A model generated the notes under the pieces. The model had not been told where the DNA came from, did no database searches, and saw only the letters and a list, made by a program, of their open reading frames with translations. Positions 43,119 to 54,602 of a DNA stretch of 64,000 bases are shown piece after piece; position 1 is the stretch's first letter; the number at the start of each line of letters is the position of its first letter. Made by a program: the position numbers and the translations under genes. Location: the NCBI GenBank assembly GCA_030248195.1, contig JASAND010021314.1, positions 1 through 64,000 on the forward strand, written 5' to 3'. This DNA comes from Trissonchulus latispiculum. Taxonomy: Eukaryota; Nematoda; Enoplea; Enoplida; Ironidae.

Positions 43119-44164
43119 CAGAGATGAAACCGGGTCACTATTTACTGACCCGGTGACCCGGTGACCCGGTCGACCCCTGACCCGGTGACCCGGTGAGCCG
43201 GTATTTTTGAAAATTCAGGTTTAAGCTTGCAAAAGATTAAAAATACTTTATTGGGGTGCGGTGAGTGTTTTTACCATTTTGAACATTTCAAGTTGGGCAA
43301 AAGTTTTGCTTTCCTTAAAGTAGTAGTATTGGAAAGTGAATATTGTAAGTAAGCAGGAAAAAATCAAAAAGGTTTGTAAGATTTTGCACTCAATAATGTG
43401 AAGTAAACTACATAGCTTTTTGAATCAAACAAATTGGAACAAAATACTTTGCCAAAGTCATAACATCATCTAATTCTAATCATAGGGCTTAAAATTAGCA
43501 CTTTTCTGTTTTATCATTATATATTTTAGTAAAATATTTCATTTAGTTGTATGATTGAAGTTTCACTCAGCGGTAATTCCTTGGAAACATTTTTCGTATG
43601 GCTGAGATTCAGAGAATATGAAATAAAATCAATCACAATTGGTTCCTGAAGATACGTAGTAAGCCATAATAATTGCAAAAAATGCAAAGTAAAACTCAGA
43701 ATCTGTAAAACTTGTTTTGCTGAGATTTTCCTACTTACTGAGATTTGAAACCCACAGTCTGACCCTCTCCCATTAGAAGTTAGCAGCAGGAATAAGTCAC
43801 TTACAGTAGATGGAGCATGGAGAATTTTAGATTTTAAAATGAAGATTTCAGACTCTCAGGGCCCATGTAATAGTTTTAATTTTTTAGTTAAGATTCAAAA
43901 AAGCATTGTAGTTTCAAACTTAGATCTAAGCTTGACAGGACATTACAAATGTTATGAGGACACTGCTACACAAAACTGCACGATTAGTTAAGAATATTTC
44001 TGTTGCTAGTTTTTGAGTAATTGTTGAAGTTTTCAGTTGGCAAAAATTGGTAAAACTTTGAAAAATATCCTATAACAGCAAAAAATTCCTCCAATCAAAA
44101 ATACCGGGTCAAGACTGGGTCAGAGCTCCTGACCCGGTGACCCGGTGACCCGGTTTCATCTCTG
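43119..44164. mobile_element. Non-autonomous hAT-type element, ACCCGGTG-array family
   Basis: Perfect 20-bp terminal inverted repeats CAGAGATGAAACCGGGTCAC, flanked by perfect 8-bp duplications GTGTCGTC (43111-43118 and 44165-44172). Subterminal arrays of GACCCGGT units on both sides; AT-rich interior of about 880 bp without a transposase ORF. Length 1046 bp. Confidence 0.92.
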
Positions 44165-44204
44165 GTGTCGTCACTTCAGTAACCGTACTGTTGAGTGAAC
44201 TGAA

Positions 44205-44260
44205 CTGAAACTGGAACTCCGACAGAAACTGAAACTGAAACTGAAAGTGAAATCGGCTAC
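44205..44260. repeat. GAAACT hexamer array
   Basis: Tandem and near-tandem GAAACT units (ACTGAAACTGAAACTGAAAG). A related patch of CAGTTTC / GAAACT units in both orientations lies at about 46940-47095, in SH2B intron 2. Confidence 0.65.
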
Positions 44261-44264
44261 TGAA

Positions 44265-45490
44265 GGAGCACAGCTTCAGTTTGGATTCCGCCCAGTTCCG
44301 TTCAGCTTGATCAGTTGGCAGATCCTTGGAGCGTTCACCCGGAAGTCCTGAGTTCGATCGAATCCATTTTAGGCGTTGAGATTATCGGGTCTCAGGTGCT
44401 TGACTCACAATCTCATTATTTATTACATTAATTTGCTTATTTAAAATTAATTTGCTCATTGTATGGTGGCAGCAGACTCTTCTCTGCAGATGCAAAGAAT
44501 CTTTTTTGCAGTAAATTCTTGTAGTTGCGCACTCTGACTCTATAATCCCCAGGCAGGTTTATTACGCTGATTTCAACCTTTCTATGAAGCTGAAATTTTT
44601 CAGACTGTAACTTTCGTTCCTACGTTAGCTGATAAAGCAGCAATAATAAGTTCATTACAACTGCAGTCGCAGCTGACAGCCCTACAATAAAGCGGTTAGG
44701 TAAAAATAATGACAGGTAATTTAGGCAATTGCCACCTCCTCATATTCTCCTTCTATTTGAGATTGTTTTGAACATCAGTTGAAACCGTAGGTGTCTTATT
44801 CATTACGTAAGCTGAACTAATTGCTTAGACACAGCTGTTTTGATCCAGCCCACAATATCGGGCTCGGAACTAGGTTCAGGGTTGTTAGGGCAAACATTTT
44901 TGTATTTGAAGATGAAATAGTAGTGAGTGGTGAAAATGACAAAAATAGTAAAACGATAGGCTGTTTTGTTAAAATTTTTGTTCATGAATATGGAAAAGGC
45001 TTTTTGGAATTGAAAGTAGCTTAACACTGATAAATGTTTCTTCGTAAATTCTCAGCACTTGGCTTCTAAAACAATTTTCGTGCTGTGTGCCATACAAAAT
45101 GTGCTAAACTAATTGAACTTATTATACTTGTGCATTATATAAGGATTTAAATTTATCTCTTTTGAATACATACCTAAGCTTGAAGGATTAAGTACAACGA
45201 ATTGCTAACTTGGCCAAAAAAGTTCCTCACGGGATTAAAACAGATATAGAAACATTGATTTAGATCACTGGATAAACAATTTGAACATACGTTTACGCTA
45301 CAGCATTAACTACACCACCTAAGTCTAATGTATTTTTGTATACTTCCGCATTTTTGTTGTTTGTGGTAAACAAATTGAACTGCACGTCGTAAACAAACCT
45401 TATAAAACAGATTTTCCTGTTTCAGCTATCGCTGTAATGTGCTTCGCTAGATGATCTCGATTTAATTAATTACTTAATTAGTGCTTAATT
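44265..45490. other. Upstream region of the SH2B gene
   Basis: No supported gene. A weak tRNA-like B box (GAGTTCGATCGAATCC) lies near 44370. The stretch before the SH2B ATG is AT-rich; no convincing TATA box or CpG-rich promoter is visible. Confidence 0.35.
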
Positions 45491-48400
45491 ATGGGTACCG
45501 AAGAGTTACCCAGCGACTCAGCTTTAGACCAATGGTTGGAGCTGGAAGCTAGACGGGCTGCCCTCGATTTTGCTCAGAGCTGGCACAATTTTCTCCTGGA
45601 AAATGCCGGCTCGGGTGCGGAAAAAATCGGCGAGTCCGAAATCGCGGCCCGATTTGTGCAACACTTTCTCCGCGAATTTCAGACGGAGGCTCGACGAATT
45701 TGCCGGTCATCGCGACTGCTGAACGGCAGCTGTCATGCAGCCGTGCTACCCTGGCAAATTAATGGTACAAAACTAAATAGTTAAGGGAATTAAACTATTG
45801 ATTCATGAAATTATTTAGCGTATAATTTTCAAGAATTTGTCTCACAAGTCAGAGTGCAGAAGCGGTATTATTAAACAAAAATTAGTAGTATACATAAAAA
45901 ATATAAAAACCGCCAGACTCAGAATTGAACCACCGACCTCAAGATTACAATTCCAGTATACTAAACCACTAAACTGAATTACCCAGACTCCAATTTCGAA
46001 CCTAACGTATGATTTGCAACGCTGGTAGTATGCGCTCATACTAAATCCGGATTAATATGCAGCCGGACACAAAACTTTCCAAATTTTCAACCTGTTACAC
46101 ATAGGCATAGAATTGTGCCAAAAACGCCGTCTGTTTACTTTTATTTTATTTTTTATTTTATTTTTCATATTTTTTATTTTTGTTTCAGGCTTCGGCGGAG
46201 TCGGCGGTGCGTCCGGCTCCGACCTAGACTCCCCAGGGGACTATTCCGACAATGAAGCCGAGATCGTTCTGCTGGAATCGATGCAGCACGACGGGCTGGA
46301 TCTGGGTCCTGCGGGTGGCGCCGACGGTTGCAGCCCCGCCTCGACAGGCCTAGGGTCGGTGGATCGACCCCGCTCTCGAGCATCCAGTTTTCTCCGACGC
46401 CTAGGCTCCTGGCGAAGTGTGAAACGAAGCTTTTTCCCCAAGAATGGATCCTCTCAAACGGCCTCAGACATGGAGCTGATTCAAGTTGGAATTTTTTGGG
46501 AATGACATTGAAATTTTAAAATTTTTGCAGTCTCTTTTCATTTATGGCATTTGAATTTTAGTGAAACAATAGTAACAAAGTAACAATAATATCATGTAGT
46601 TCAGTTGTGACACGAAAACTTTAGACCACAGGTGGAGGTCGCAACCTGAAACATTTTCTTATTCAGTGCTCCACTAAATGAGTAACTCAGTAATTTGAGT
46701 AATTGATTGAACGAGAAAAGTAGTTTTGGCAGCGGTCCAACTTGTTTTAGAGGACATATTCAGGCATACTCTATTGCACAACTTCTGTAGCTAGAAAATG
46801 TCAAATTATTGCTCTAACAGTTTGCATCAAGAAAATGAAGTAAACGCAGGCTGACAGGCGGATCCACGAAGGATACAAGGCATTAACTCTTCCAACTGTA
46901 TAGTCTGTCAAACCGCCAAAAGAGTGCTGTTTCAGTTGCCGATTTTAGTTTCTGTTTCCATTTCAGTTTCAGTCGGCGGCCTAAAATAGTTTCAGTTTCA
47001 GGTCTCCTCCCAAAATAAACGGAATAGTGACTGAAACTGGAACCTGTACAACCCAAAGCATGGCATCCGTTTCTTCAGTTTCAGAGCCTGAAACATCGCT
47101 TGAAATAAGTATTCGCTGTTTCAGACCGAATCCTGTGGCAAGGAACGGGGCAGTCGAAGTGCACGAAAGAAGATCAAGACCAAACGTGAACGGAGTCGTG
47201 GCACGACGCCCAGTCGGACCAAGACTCACGTGGAGGTCATCAAGGAGGGGGTCGTCAACTGCATCAGTGGCCGCGACCTGGACGGAAGCAGTTGGGAGAA
47301 GTGCCGAATGTGTCTGATCAGGACGGTCGGCGGCCACATGCTGGAATTCTATGCCCCGCCCAAGGTGTGTGCATAGAATTTCAGTTTTTTATTCATTTTT
47401 CTGTGTAAATGTTGTGTTTTCTTGTTTCAGGTGTCCGGAACTTTGCTTTATGTTTTAGGTTTGTCAATGCTGAAACGGGATTGAAATTGAAATTTGTTTG
47501 AAATCACTTAAATTTCCTTAAATTTGCTAGATTTGCTAAAGGTGTACACATGTTGCTGAACTTTTGTAACTGTATTTTAGATATTTTGGATCTATTCTGT
47601 AACGTTAGTTTTTTCAGACAACAAAACCAAAAAGTGGTATCTTTTGCTTTTTGATCTCAGAAATCCGTGATACTACTGCGCTTGAAGCATCTGATCGCGA
47701 GAACACTTTTGTTCTAAAGGTGGGATGTTCAAACTTTCTTTTCAATTAGGAATAAGTTAATTAATAGTTTAATTCTAGAGTTTCTTTGACAGTCAATAAT
47801 TAGTTTCAGTTCCTATTTCCTTTTTCCCGTTCGTATTTTAAACTGAACTGTGGATAGGAATTCCAAAAGTGAGAAACTCAGAAAATGTGATTACTTATAG
47901 TCTCATATATCTTCGTCCGTTGACTTATTTCTTCTTAAAACGTTAAAATCAGGAAGGTAAACTGATCAAAAAAGTGCCTGAGGTGGGAATCGAACCTTCT
48001 ACTTTCTGAGCCACGGTCGGAAACCCTATCCATTCATCTAACTCATGTATGCTAACCTCAACTGTTAAGCCTTAACTGATTTTAGGCGGAAAATTTGATG
48101 GAATATGTCGTTGAAACGAAGGATGCGGAGGAGAAAAAAGCGTGGCTGAATCAGATTCGGTGGATTATCAGCAGTTCTCCTGCGATGCAGTCAACCGAGG
48201 ATTTGTCTCAGTCAGTTAGCTACGTTAATGGATTATCTAATGTCGGGAATTGAATTGATTTCAGAACTTGAGAACGTCCGCAAAAAGCTTCATGAAGGCG
48301 GGTGTTAGCTTAGCCGTTTGTAGCTTTGAGGTTTTGGCTTTGCGTTTCGACTTCGTATAAACCTATACTTTTAGCTGATTTCTTAGGCAACGTCCAAAAT

Positions 48401-50960
48401 ATTTCACCGTATTAGCTTTATAGATACGTATTGCCGGCAATGGATCGGAACAGAACTCAAAATGTTGGAAATTATATAGGAAAAAGCCACACCTAGCATT
48501 TAATTCTTAAAGTTTATGTGAAAGGTTTGAATTAAGTTTTGTCATGTGTACAGTGAAGAAAAGTGTCCAGGGAAGGGGATGGAACCTTCGATTTTCGGAT
48601 TTAGGCTCGAATGCTCTACCACTGGGCCACATCCCCGAACAGCGAGAACAGTTTAGGAATTCAACTTCAACCCTTTCGGAGTTAACGTGAAATACTGATG
48701 TTTCACATTTGTTTTTTAGACAGCACCGTCAACCGTCAGCCTCTGCTTTGGACAACATCCAAGTCCTGCTCCGTCGCGGAATGGACGGATATCAGAGCCT
48801 GCCCGCCTCCAAAAAGGCCAACACTGCACGGACCCATCCGCATCGCTACAGCGGATTCCTGCCCGGCGAGCGGGTACGGACCGGGCAGACCGGCTCACAA
48901 GCGGCGGGCATGCCCGATCCCCTGCCCACAAGCGGCCATCTTACGCGGCAGATCAGCATGCCCGGAATGCGCCTGTCCGCTACGCAGGGAATGCTGGAAT
49001 CCGCCGCTGCAGTGGGGCAGCAAAACTCGCAAAGCGCGCACTCGACTGCACCGCTGAGTGCAGCGACGTCGTTGCGAGTTTTGGGCGAACGACAGCTGCA
49101 TCCGGCGGGCAGGATGGCTGCCTCTCGTAAGTGCTGGACCAGAGACAAAGAATAATAATAATAAAATAGTTGACAGACATAGGGTAAAAAGAAATAGAAA
49201 ATAAAATGAGTATTAATGACAGCAAGAAATAACACAAAAACAGAGTTGCACGTATTTTTTCTTGTACGTTTAAAGTGTATGTATTTATGAGTTTCTATTT
49301 ATTTATTTATTTAATTTTTTTATTTATTTATATATTTATTTATTGGTATATTTACTTTACCTATATGTTTATTTCTTTATTTCTTTGTTTGCCTACCTAT
49401 TTATTTAAGCAATTAATTCATTAATTCATTTATTTTTTATTTATTTACATGTTTATACAGTTTATATCTTTATTTATTCACCCATTTATTTATATATTTT
49501 GCTTTATCTGATTTCAGCTCAGCGCGGAGAACACGGTCATGCCACGCTGATTTCCCTGCTCAATCAGTATCCCTGGTTCCACGGGGGTCTGAGTCGATAT
49601 CACAGCGGATCTCTGGTTCTTCAGGCCGGTCCGGACGGGTCGGGCCTGTTCCTGGTTAGACAGTCCGAAACTCGAAAGGGCGAATTCGTTCTGACCTTTA
49701 ACTGCCACGGAAGAGCTAAAGTATGGCATACACCATAACAAATTAAACTATCATTAATAATTAATAATATTAATTAATAAATAATATTAATTAATAATTA
49801 ATTAGTCGGTTAGCTAATGATTTTAATTAATATTAATTTATAATAATCAATTGTAATTAATAATTAATTAAATTTTAATTCATCAATTTGTAATTAATTA
49901 TGAATGAATAACCAACTCCTGAGGAAGTTTATGTTTACTGTGTTATCTAACGCTGATGTGACTGGAATATGTTATGTTATATCTCCTACACCAACATTTC
50001 AGAGAAAAATTTAAAACAACTATTCTTCAATTTCAGTTCAGTTTCTGCAGTCAGTTAGTTTAATAGTAATATCAAGAGTACATAATGAAACTAATAATTG
50101 CATCGAAGAAGGATGTCACTACAGCACCTACGATCCGAAAACTTCCTCCATACTTTTTCTCTGTTGCAGCATCTGCGACTAACTCTATCCAAAGACGGCA
50201 GCTGCCAGGTGCACCATCTCTGGTTTGCCTCAATTTTCGATATGCTGGAACACTTTCGAAGCCAGCCGATTCCAGTGGATAATCTCAACTCGTCTAGTCT
50301 CCTGGTCCCGGCCTCGGCTCAGGGCTCAACTCAAGGGATAACCCTAACTGACTATGTTGTCAGTAAGTTGAAACAAAGCTCTCTTTATCTCAGAAAGGTT
50401 GAAATCAGCGTAATAAACTAGTCTCAACGTTTGCTGGTAGAGCTGAGTGGTAGGATGTACGACTGCTTGTCTCCAGCTTGAAGGTTAAATTCCCGTTCAC
50501 ACGACTTTTGTGTTTTTGTTTGCATTCCTTCACATAGAGTCGTTTTGTTTCACTGCAATTGTCTAATCTTTGTGGGTACACTAACTAAATTCTGGTTTCC
50601 ACTTATTCTGCTAGAACGGAGTATACAATTTTCTCCAGTATTTGGCTGGTATCTGCAAATTTTGTTTAGAAGCTTTTGACTTCCATGAGAAAATCCCTCT
50701 ATGCAAAGGGTGCAGTTTTGATTGTTCAGTTCAATTTTCACTTCTTTAGCATTTTTTCACTTTTAGGATGGCCCCCGCTGCCGGCAAGTGTGGAGCTGAC
50801 CCCCGGCACCCCACCTGACCCCCACGATTTCATGACCCACTGCGGCTCCGTCCGTCTTCGAACCACCAGCCTAGAGCGACTCGTCAGCGAGCAGTCCCTT
50901 CATTCCCCGGCCAATCGCAGCAGTCAGGGACGGTCTCAAAATATGTACCAGTTCGTTTGA
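45491..50960 (+). CDS. SH2B/Lnk-family adaptor protein, nine exons, complete
   Basis: Exons: 45491-45764, 46189-46484, 47125-47364, 47618-47719, 48086-48210, 48720-49126, 49518-49720, 50170-50362, 50767-50960. All introns are GT-AG and all phases agree, giving 677 residues; the second donor (CAA|gttgga) is the weakest. Domains in order: N-terminal dimerisation domain, about 12-75 ([14 protein letters not shown]); a serine-rich and basic linker with FLRRLGSW and [12 protein letters not shown] domain, about 224-330 ([20 protein letters not shown], then [16 protein letters not shown]); a Gln/Ser-rich linker (exon 6); SH2 domain, about 500-600 ([23 protein letters not shown] with the phosphotyrosine-binding Arg, then HHLWF); and a C-terminal QNMYQFV. 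SH2B proteins are cytoplasmic adaptors that bind activated JAK or receptor tyrosine kinases, for example in insulin signalling; the C-terminal tyrosine is a Cbl-binding site in vertebrate APS. The length is within the family range. Four introns contain tRNA-derived insertions. Confidence 0.92.
45913..45990 (-). repeat. tRNA-like insertion in SH2B intron 1
   Basis: The minus strand has TTCAGTTTAGTGGTTTAGTA (A-box region) and GGTTCAATTCT (B box). The piece is flanked by CCAGACTC on both sides (45913-45920, 45983-45990), possibly a target duplication. Not foldable as a working tRNA. Confidence 0.45.
46940..47095. repeat. CAGTTTC / GAAACT repeat patch in SH2B intron 2
   Basis: At least six CAGTTTC or GAAACT-type units in both orientations just before exon 3. 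Several contain TTTCAG, so they create decoy acceptor sites (for example near 47084) upstream of the acceptor at 47124. Confidence 0.55.
47979..48060 (-). repeat. tRNA-derived repeat in SH2B intron 4
   Basis: Minus strand: 5' TGAGGT pairs with 3' ACCTCA; perfect B box GGTTCGATTCC near 47990. Degenerate A box. Antisense to the gene, 25 bp before exon 5. Confidence 0.5.
48571..48637 (-). repeat. tRNA-derived repeat in SH2B intron 5
   Basis: Minus strand: GGGGATGTGGCCCAGTGGTA with a good A box, then GGTTCCATCCCC in place of the B box (one change). Antisense to the gene. Confidence 0.5.
49285..49500. repeat. ATTT tetranucleotide-rich tract in SH2B intron 6
   Basis: Imperfect TTTA / ATTT array running up to the exon 7 acceptor region. 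A TAATTAAT-rich tract follows exon 7 (49740-49910). Confidence 0.85.
50430..50502 (+). repeat. tRNA-like repeat in SH2B intron 8
   Basis: GAGCTGAGTGGTAGGATG (A-box region) and GGTTAAATTCC (degenerate B box) at tRNA spacing, sense to the gene. Confidence 0.4.
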
Positions 50961-51194
50961 GATGCCCCCCTTCTTTCTCGTCGTTTCATAAAATGCTTAT
51001 GTGACGCTCCCCAGACTGTGTCAGAACTGAATGTTTCAATCAAAATTGTGAACAGCATCTTGCCTTTTGGCTGACCATTTTGTTTCCTGGCTTTCCTGTT
51101 GCCGAGACAAAATCTTGACAAATCATTTGCAAGCAATCAATATTGCAGTGGAAGCGCACATCAAATTGGCGCCTGCTGGATTGTGTGCCACAAG

Positions 51195-51270
51195 TGTAAG
51201 GGAAGCAAGCATAGGAAAGATTGATAAGCCTGATATGGGAGTTCAGCTGATGGTCCCGTGGCGCAGGAGG
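51195..51270 (+). mobile_element. SINE leader in the SH2B 3' region
   Basis: TGTAAGGGAAGCAAGCATAG...GATAAGCCTGATATGG...TTCAGCTGATGG, then TCCCGTGGCGCAGG in place of the tRNA head. Lies between the SH2B stop and its likely polyadenylation signals. Confidence 0.6.
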
Positions 51271-51497
51271 GATATATTTTTCGGCATAACATCAGATCTT
51301 GCTGAATGGTCAGTCGGCCACCATCAAACAACTTTTGACCTATCAATTTGATGCTAAGTACAACTTTATTTCTTTCCTAAGACATTCCCCCGTGTTTCCG
51401 CACTTTGAGAGTTCAGCCATTTGCGACTTTTCCGATAGAGTACAACATACTCTCGTTTTGCAATTGCGTGTTAATTGTTGCAGTCTTATTGTCAGTA

Positions 51498-51520
51498 AAT
51501 AAAGTTTTGTCATCAATAAA
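51498..51520 (+). promoter_or_regulatory. Likely SH2B polyadenylation signals
   Basis: AATAAA at 51498-51503 and again at 51515-51520, about 540 bp after the stop codon; these are the first canonical hexamers noticed downstream. Confidence 0.45.
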
Positions 51521-51654
51521 AGCTCAGTGTAGTTGGTTTTTGTTTCAAAGGCAATAACCTCTGGCGAACGCATTTATCACAACACCACTGAACCGAAAAG
51601 TTAAAGTGAAAATCAAGTGAAAATCGAACCCGAATTCCCGAATCCCAAAACACA

Positions 51655-52025
51655 GCACCTCTGATTAAACGGATTAAAATTTCATCCTGTTTCTTTAATG
51701 CACCTAGAATTAAAATTTCAATCTAATCCTGTTTCTTTATTCCCACTTCCTGTTCTTTTAAAGACTAATTTTAATCCGTGTAGTCCGTGTCCTGCATTTT
51801 AAACTAGTTTTCAATTCTCGTGCAGCTACACGGATTAAACGGATTAAATGTTATTGGATTAAAATTTTTAATTGTTTCTTTAATGGCGGATTAAATTAGC
51901 TTGTTTAATCCGCAGATTGAGAATGGTCGGATTAACGAGTAAATTTTAATCCGTTTAATCCAAGTAATCCTGCATTTAAGACACATTTAAGACACATTTA
52001 TGTTAACATTTTCATCCGTTTAAAG
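51655..52025. repeat. GGATTAAACGGATTAA repeat patch
   Basis: Many units of GGATTAAACGGATTAAA, TTTAATCCG and TTTCTTTAATG in both orientations over about 350 bp, also found at 56625-56720 and 13086-13445. Possibly ends of a transposon family related in design to the array-bearing hAT-type elements; no terminal repeats or target duplication were found. Confidence 0.5.
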
Positions 52026-52862
52026 ATGTTACCTTTAAAGAAATAGATCCTTCGATTTCGCATTTAACAATTTGTGAGAATGACTTAAATCAGGTCAATT
52101 AGGTTACTGCCCTTTTAATTCTGTCCAAATACTAATTCTACAAAAGTTAGCCATTTTCGCTCTGCTCAGTATTCTGTGTTGGGAGTTGGGACCTGCAAAG
52201 TATTATGTATTATACAGCAAAAGGTTTCGCTTAAAAGTTATGCACTAATTTCTGCCAATATTGTTTTTCTTCGGAAGCACTTCAGTTACTCATACAAAGA
52301 AATAATGAAAAGCGCCTGCCTGCCTGCCTCTGCTGCTGTAAAAGCTATTTGAATAACCTGATCACCTGTTAAACTTGTCCTTTATTTATCGGGACAATGG
52401 GTCTGTTCCACTTTAGAAGATTAAATGCAAGACTTTAAAAATAGGACGCTGTGACTCCTGCATGAGAACCTTGGTTTCAAAGCGGTTCAAATTATGGCAA
52501 CGGTTCTCATCAGGTTTCAGTCGTCTCAGTATAAGCCCAAAAGTGTCTCTGTCATGTTTAGGTTGGTTCTATTAGCTCGCCGTGTTCTGTCTAAAAGCAG
52601 CCGCAGGAAACCTCAAAATCTGAAATAAAATCGATAAATATAACTGAATTTGTTACATTGTCATGGTGTTTGAATGTTTCTGAAGCCTTAGTGTGATCTA
52701 AGGGTATTTTTCAGGCTGAGAGCGTCTTCCCCACAGTCGACACTTCCTACTGCAAAATTTCTCAGAGCACCTTGAGAGTGAATATCTGGAAAAAGTTACC
52801 ACCGGTTGCTCTGAACCACGACTTAATATATGTTTGAACTAAGGGCCTTTTCGCGTGAGAAT
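52026..52862. other. No gene seen
   Basis: AT-rich spacer. Confidence 0.4.
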
Positions 52863-53620
52863 TAAAGAGTAAAGTTGAGGGGAGGTCCACTTTTGGGGTC
52901 ATTTTTCAACTTTCTCCGATCTCGCTGATTTTCGCATATTTTATTGTCCAAATGGTATATTTTAACGAGTTTCTAAAACTAAAGTCGTAACTCTTACGGT
53001 TGTCGAGTAATTTCACCTCAAAGTTGAGATTTTCTTGTGTCAAACATAGGAAATTTAAAAAGTTGTCATATGTTCGCGTACGCCAAAAAACTCTCCCGAC
53101 AAACGTTCATGAATCTGGCCAAATTATATATTAAAATAGCGCTAAAATGTTAGACTGCGGTACCCTAGAATTAGAATTTTAATTAAGGATTTTAAAATTT
53201 TGTAATTAATTTTTAAAGAACTGAAATTTGACTTGATGCTCAAGTCGTGTTAAATTTTAATACTTCAAAATTAATTAAAAAATTTTAAAGGCCTTAATTA
53301 AAGTTCTAATTCTAGGGTACAGCAGTTTAACATTTTAGCGTTATATTAATGTATAATTTGTCCAGCTTCATCAACTTTTGTCGGAAGATTTTTTGGCGCA
53401 CGCGAAAAAATGACAACTTTTTAAATTTCCTATGCTTAACACATGAAATCTCAACTTTGAGGTGAAATTACTCGACAACCGTAAGAATTACGACTTTAAT
53501 TTTAAAAATTCTTTAAAATATACAGTTTGGACAATAAAATGTGTGAAAATCAGCGAAATCGGAGAAAGTCGAAAAATGTCCCAAAAATGGACCCCCTTCC
53601 CTTAAAAAAGTTTATCACTC
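52863..53620. mobile_element. Foldback element with arms of about 340 bp
   Basis: Imperfect palindrome. The left arm runs from AGAGTAAAGTTGAGGGGAGG through TTTCTCCGATCTCGCTGATT and ACCTCAAAGTTGAGAT. The right arm mirrors it, ending AAAAATGGACCCCCTTCCC. The centre is at about 53200-53260. No coding capacity. The dispersed repeat copy starts immediately to its right. Confidence 0.8.
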
Positions 53621-53629
53621 TATTAAGGT

Positions 53630-54235
53630 GCTGGTATCGCTTTGTGTAAATTTAACCTTATAAGCTCGATTTTTTTATGAAATTGGGTGAAACTTTACAG
53701 ATGTATTATTTTGGCGCTCTTTACATTCTGGGACCAGTCCTGCATTTTTAGGTGGAAAGAAAAATTTTCGGTTTTTGGCGTTATACCCTCAGAAGGTAGT
53801 CAATACACCGGACTGGTTATTTTGGCTGGTGGAAAGAGGGTACAAAAATGAATATTTTTGCTTTTACAACCTCTGATCTATCTCTAGTGGTTAAGTCAGT
53901 ATAAGCCAAAAACTATTTTTATAGTCGAAAAACGGCAATATCCAAGGATAACTTTTTTACTGCCAAATCTTAAGGACAATTTTCGTTTATTTATACTCAA
54001 TCGATACAAGGTCTCAGTTTTTGATCTATATTTAGTCTTTATTTCAGAAAATTTCTGTCAATTTTTGCTAATTTTGCTGTTTCCGGAAGCCCATTTGAAT
54101 GTCCTGATTATAAGCTTTGAAACTGTGTATAGATAGTGTATAAAGCTCCTTCCAACTCCCAGAATTGCGAAAGTTATAGCGTTTCAAAAAAATCACCACA
54201 AAAGCTCTGCACAAAAGGATTACCACCACCTTAAA
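53630..54235 (+). repeat. Dispersed repeat, short copy
   Basis: Same orientation as 40290-41235 but lacking about 330 bp of the middle; see that entry for shared blocks. Confidence 0.75.
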
Positions 54236-54602
54236 GCAGACGCATTTATCCACAAAAATGAAAAGCTTTAAAACAGTCGTGGTTGGTATTTTATTTCATC
54301 GCCTGTGGATATACATACTGACGTTGTAAAAGCACATAAGCTGCAATTGAACTTGATTCGGCGGAAATTGAAGTTCCTATGCAGGTGGAGTCTGGTTTCG
54401 TACCAAATGTTTTTCTCTCACGCAATGTACGTATCTCATTAACGTGGTCAACAAACGGCTTTGCTTTAGTGCAATCTATTCGAACAGTTAACAAAATTGA
54501 CATCTTCAACGGACCGTTTATTTAATGTTATTACCACTGGACAGCTAGACAGCTATCAGTTGATGGTTTGCAGAATCTGATATAACATAAACTGTTGCAA
54601 CA
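54236..54602. other. Upstream region of receptor 3
   Basis: Contains a 72-codon minus-strand ORF (54291-54509) with no motif. Nothing else seen. Confidence 0.35.

Noticed and set aside
46113..46188. ATG upstream of SH2B exon 2
   Set aside because: It lies in the T-rich polypyrimidine tract before the acceptor at 46188; the dimerisation domain in exon 1 shows that the real start is upstream.
48698..49237. Several ORFs in other frames around 48.7-49.2 kb
   Set aside because: Shadows of SH2B exon 6, whose frame is fixed by splice phase and the domain order.
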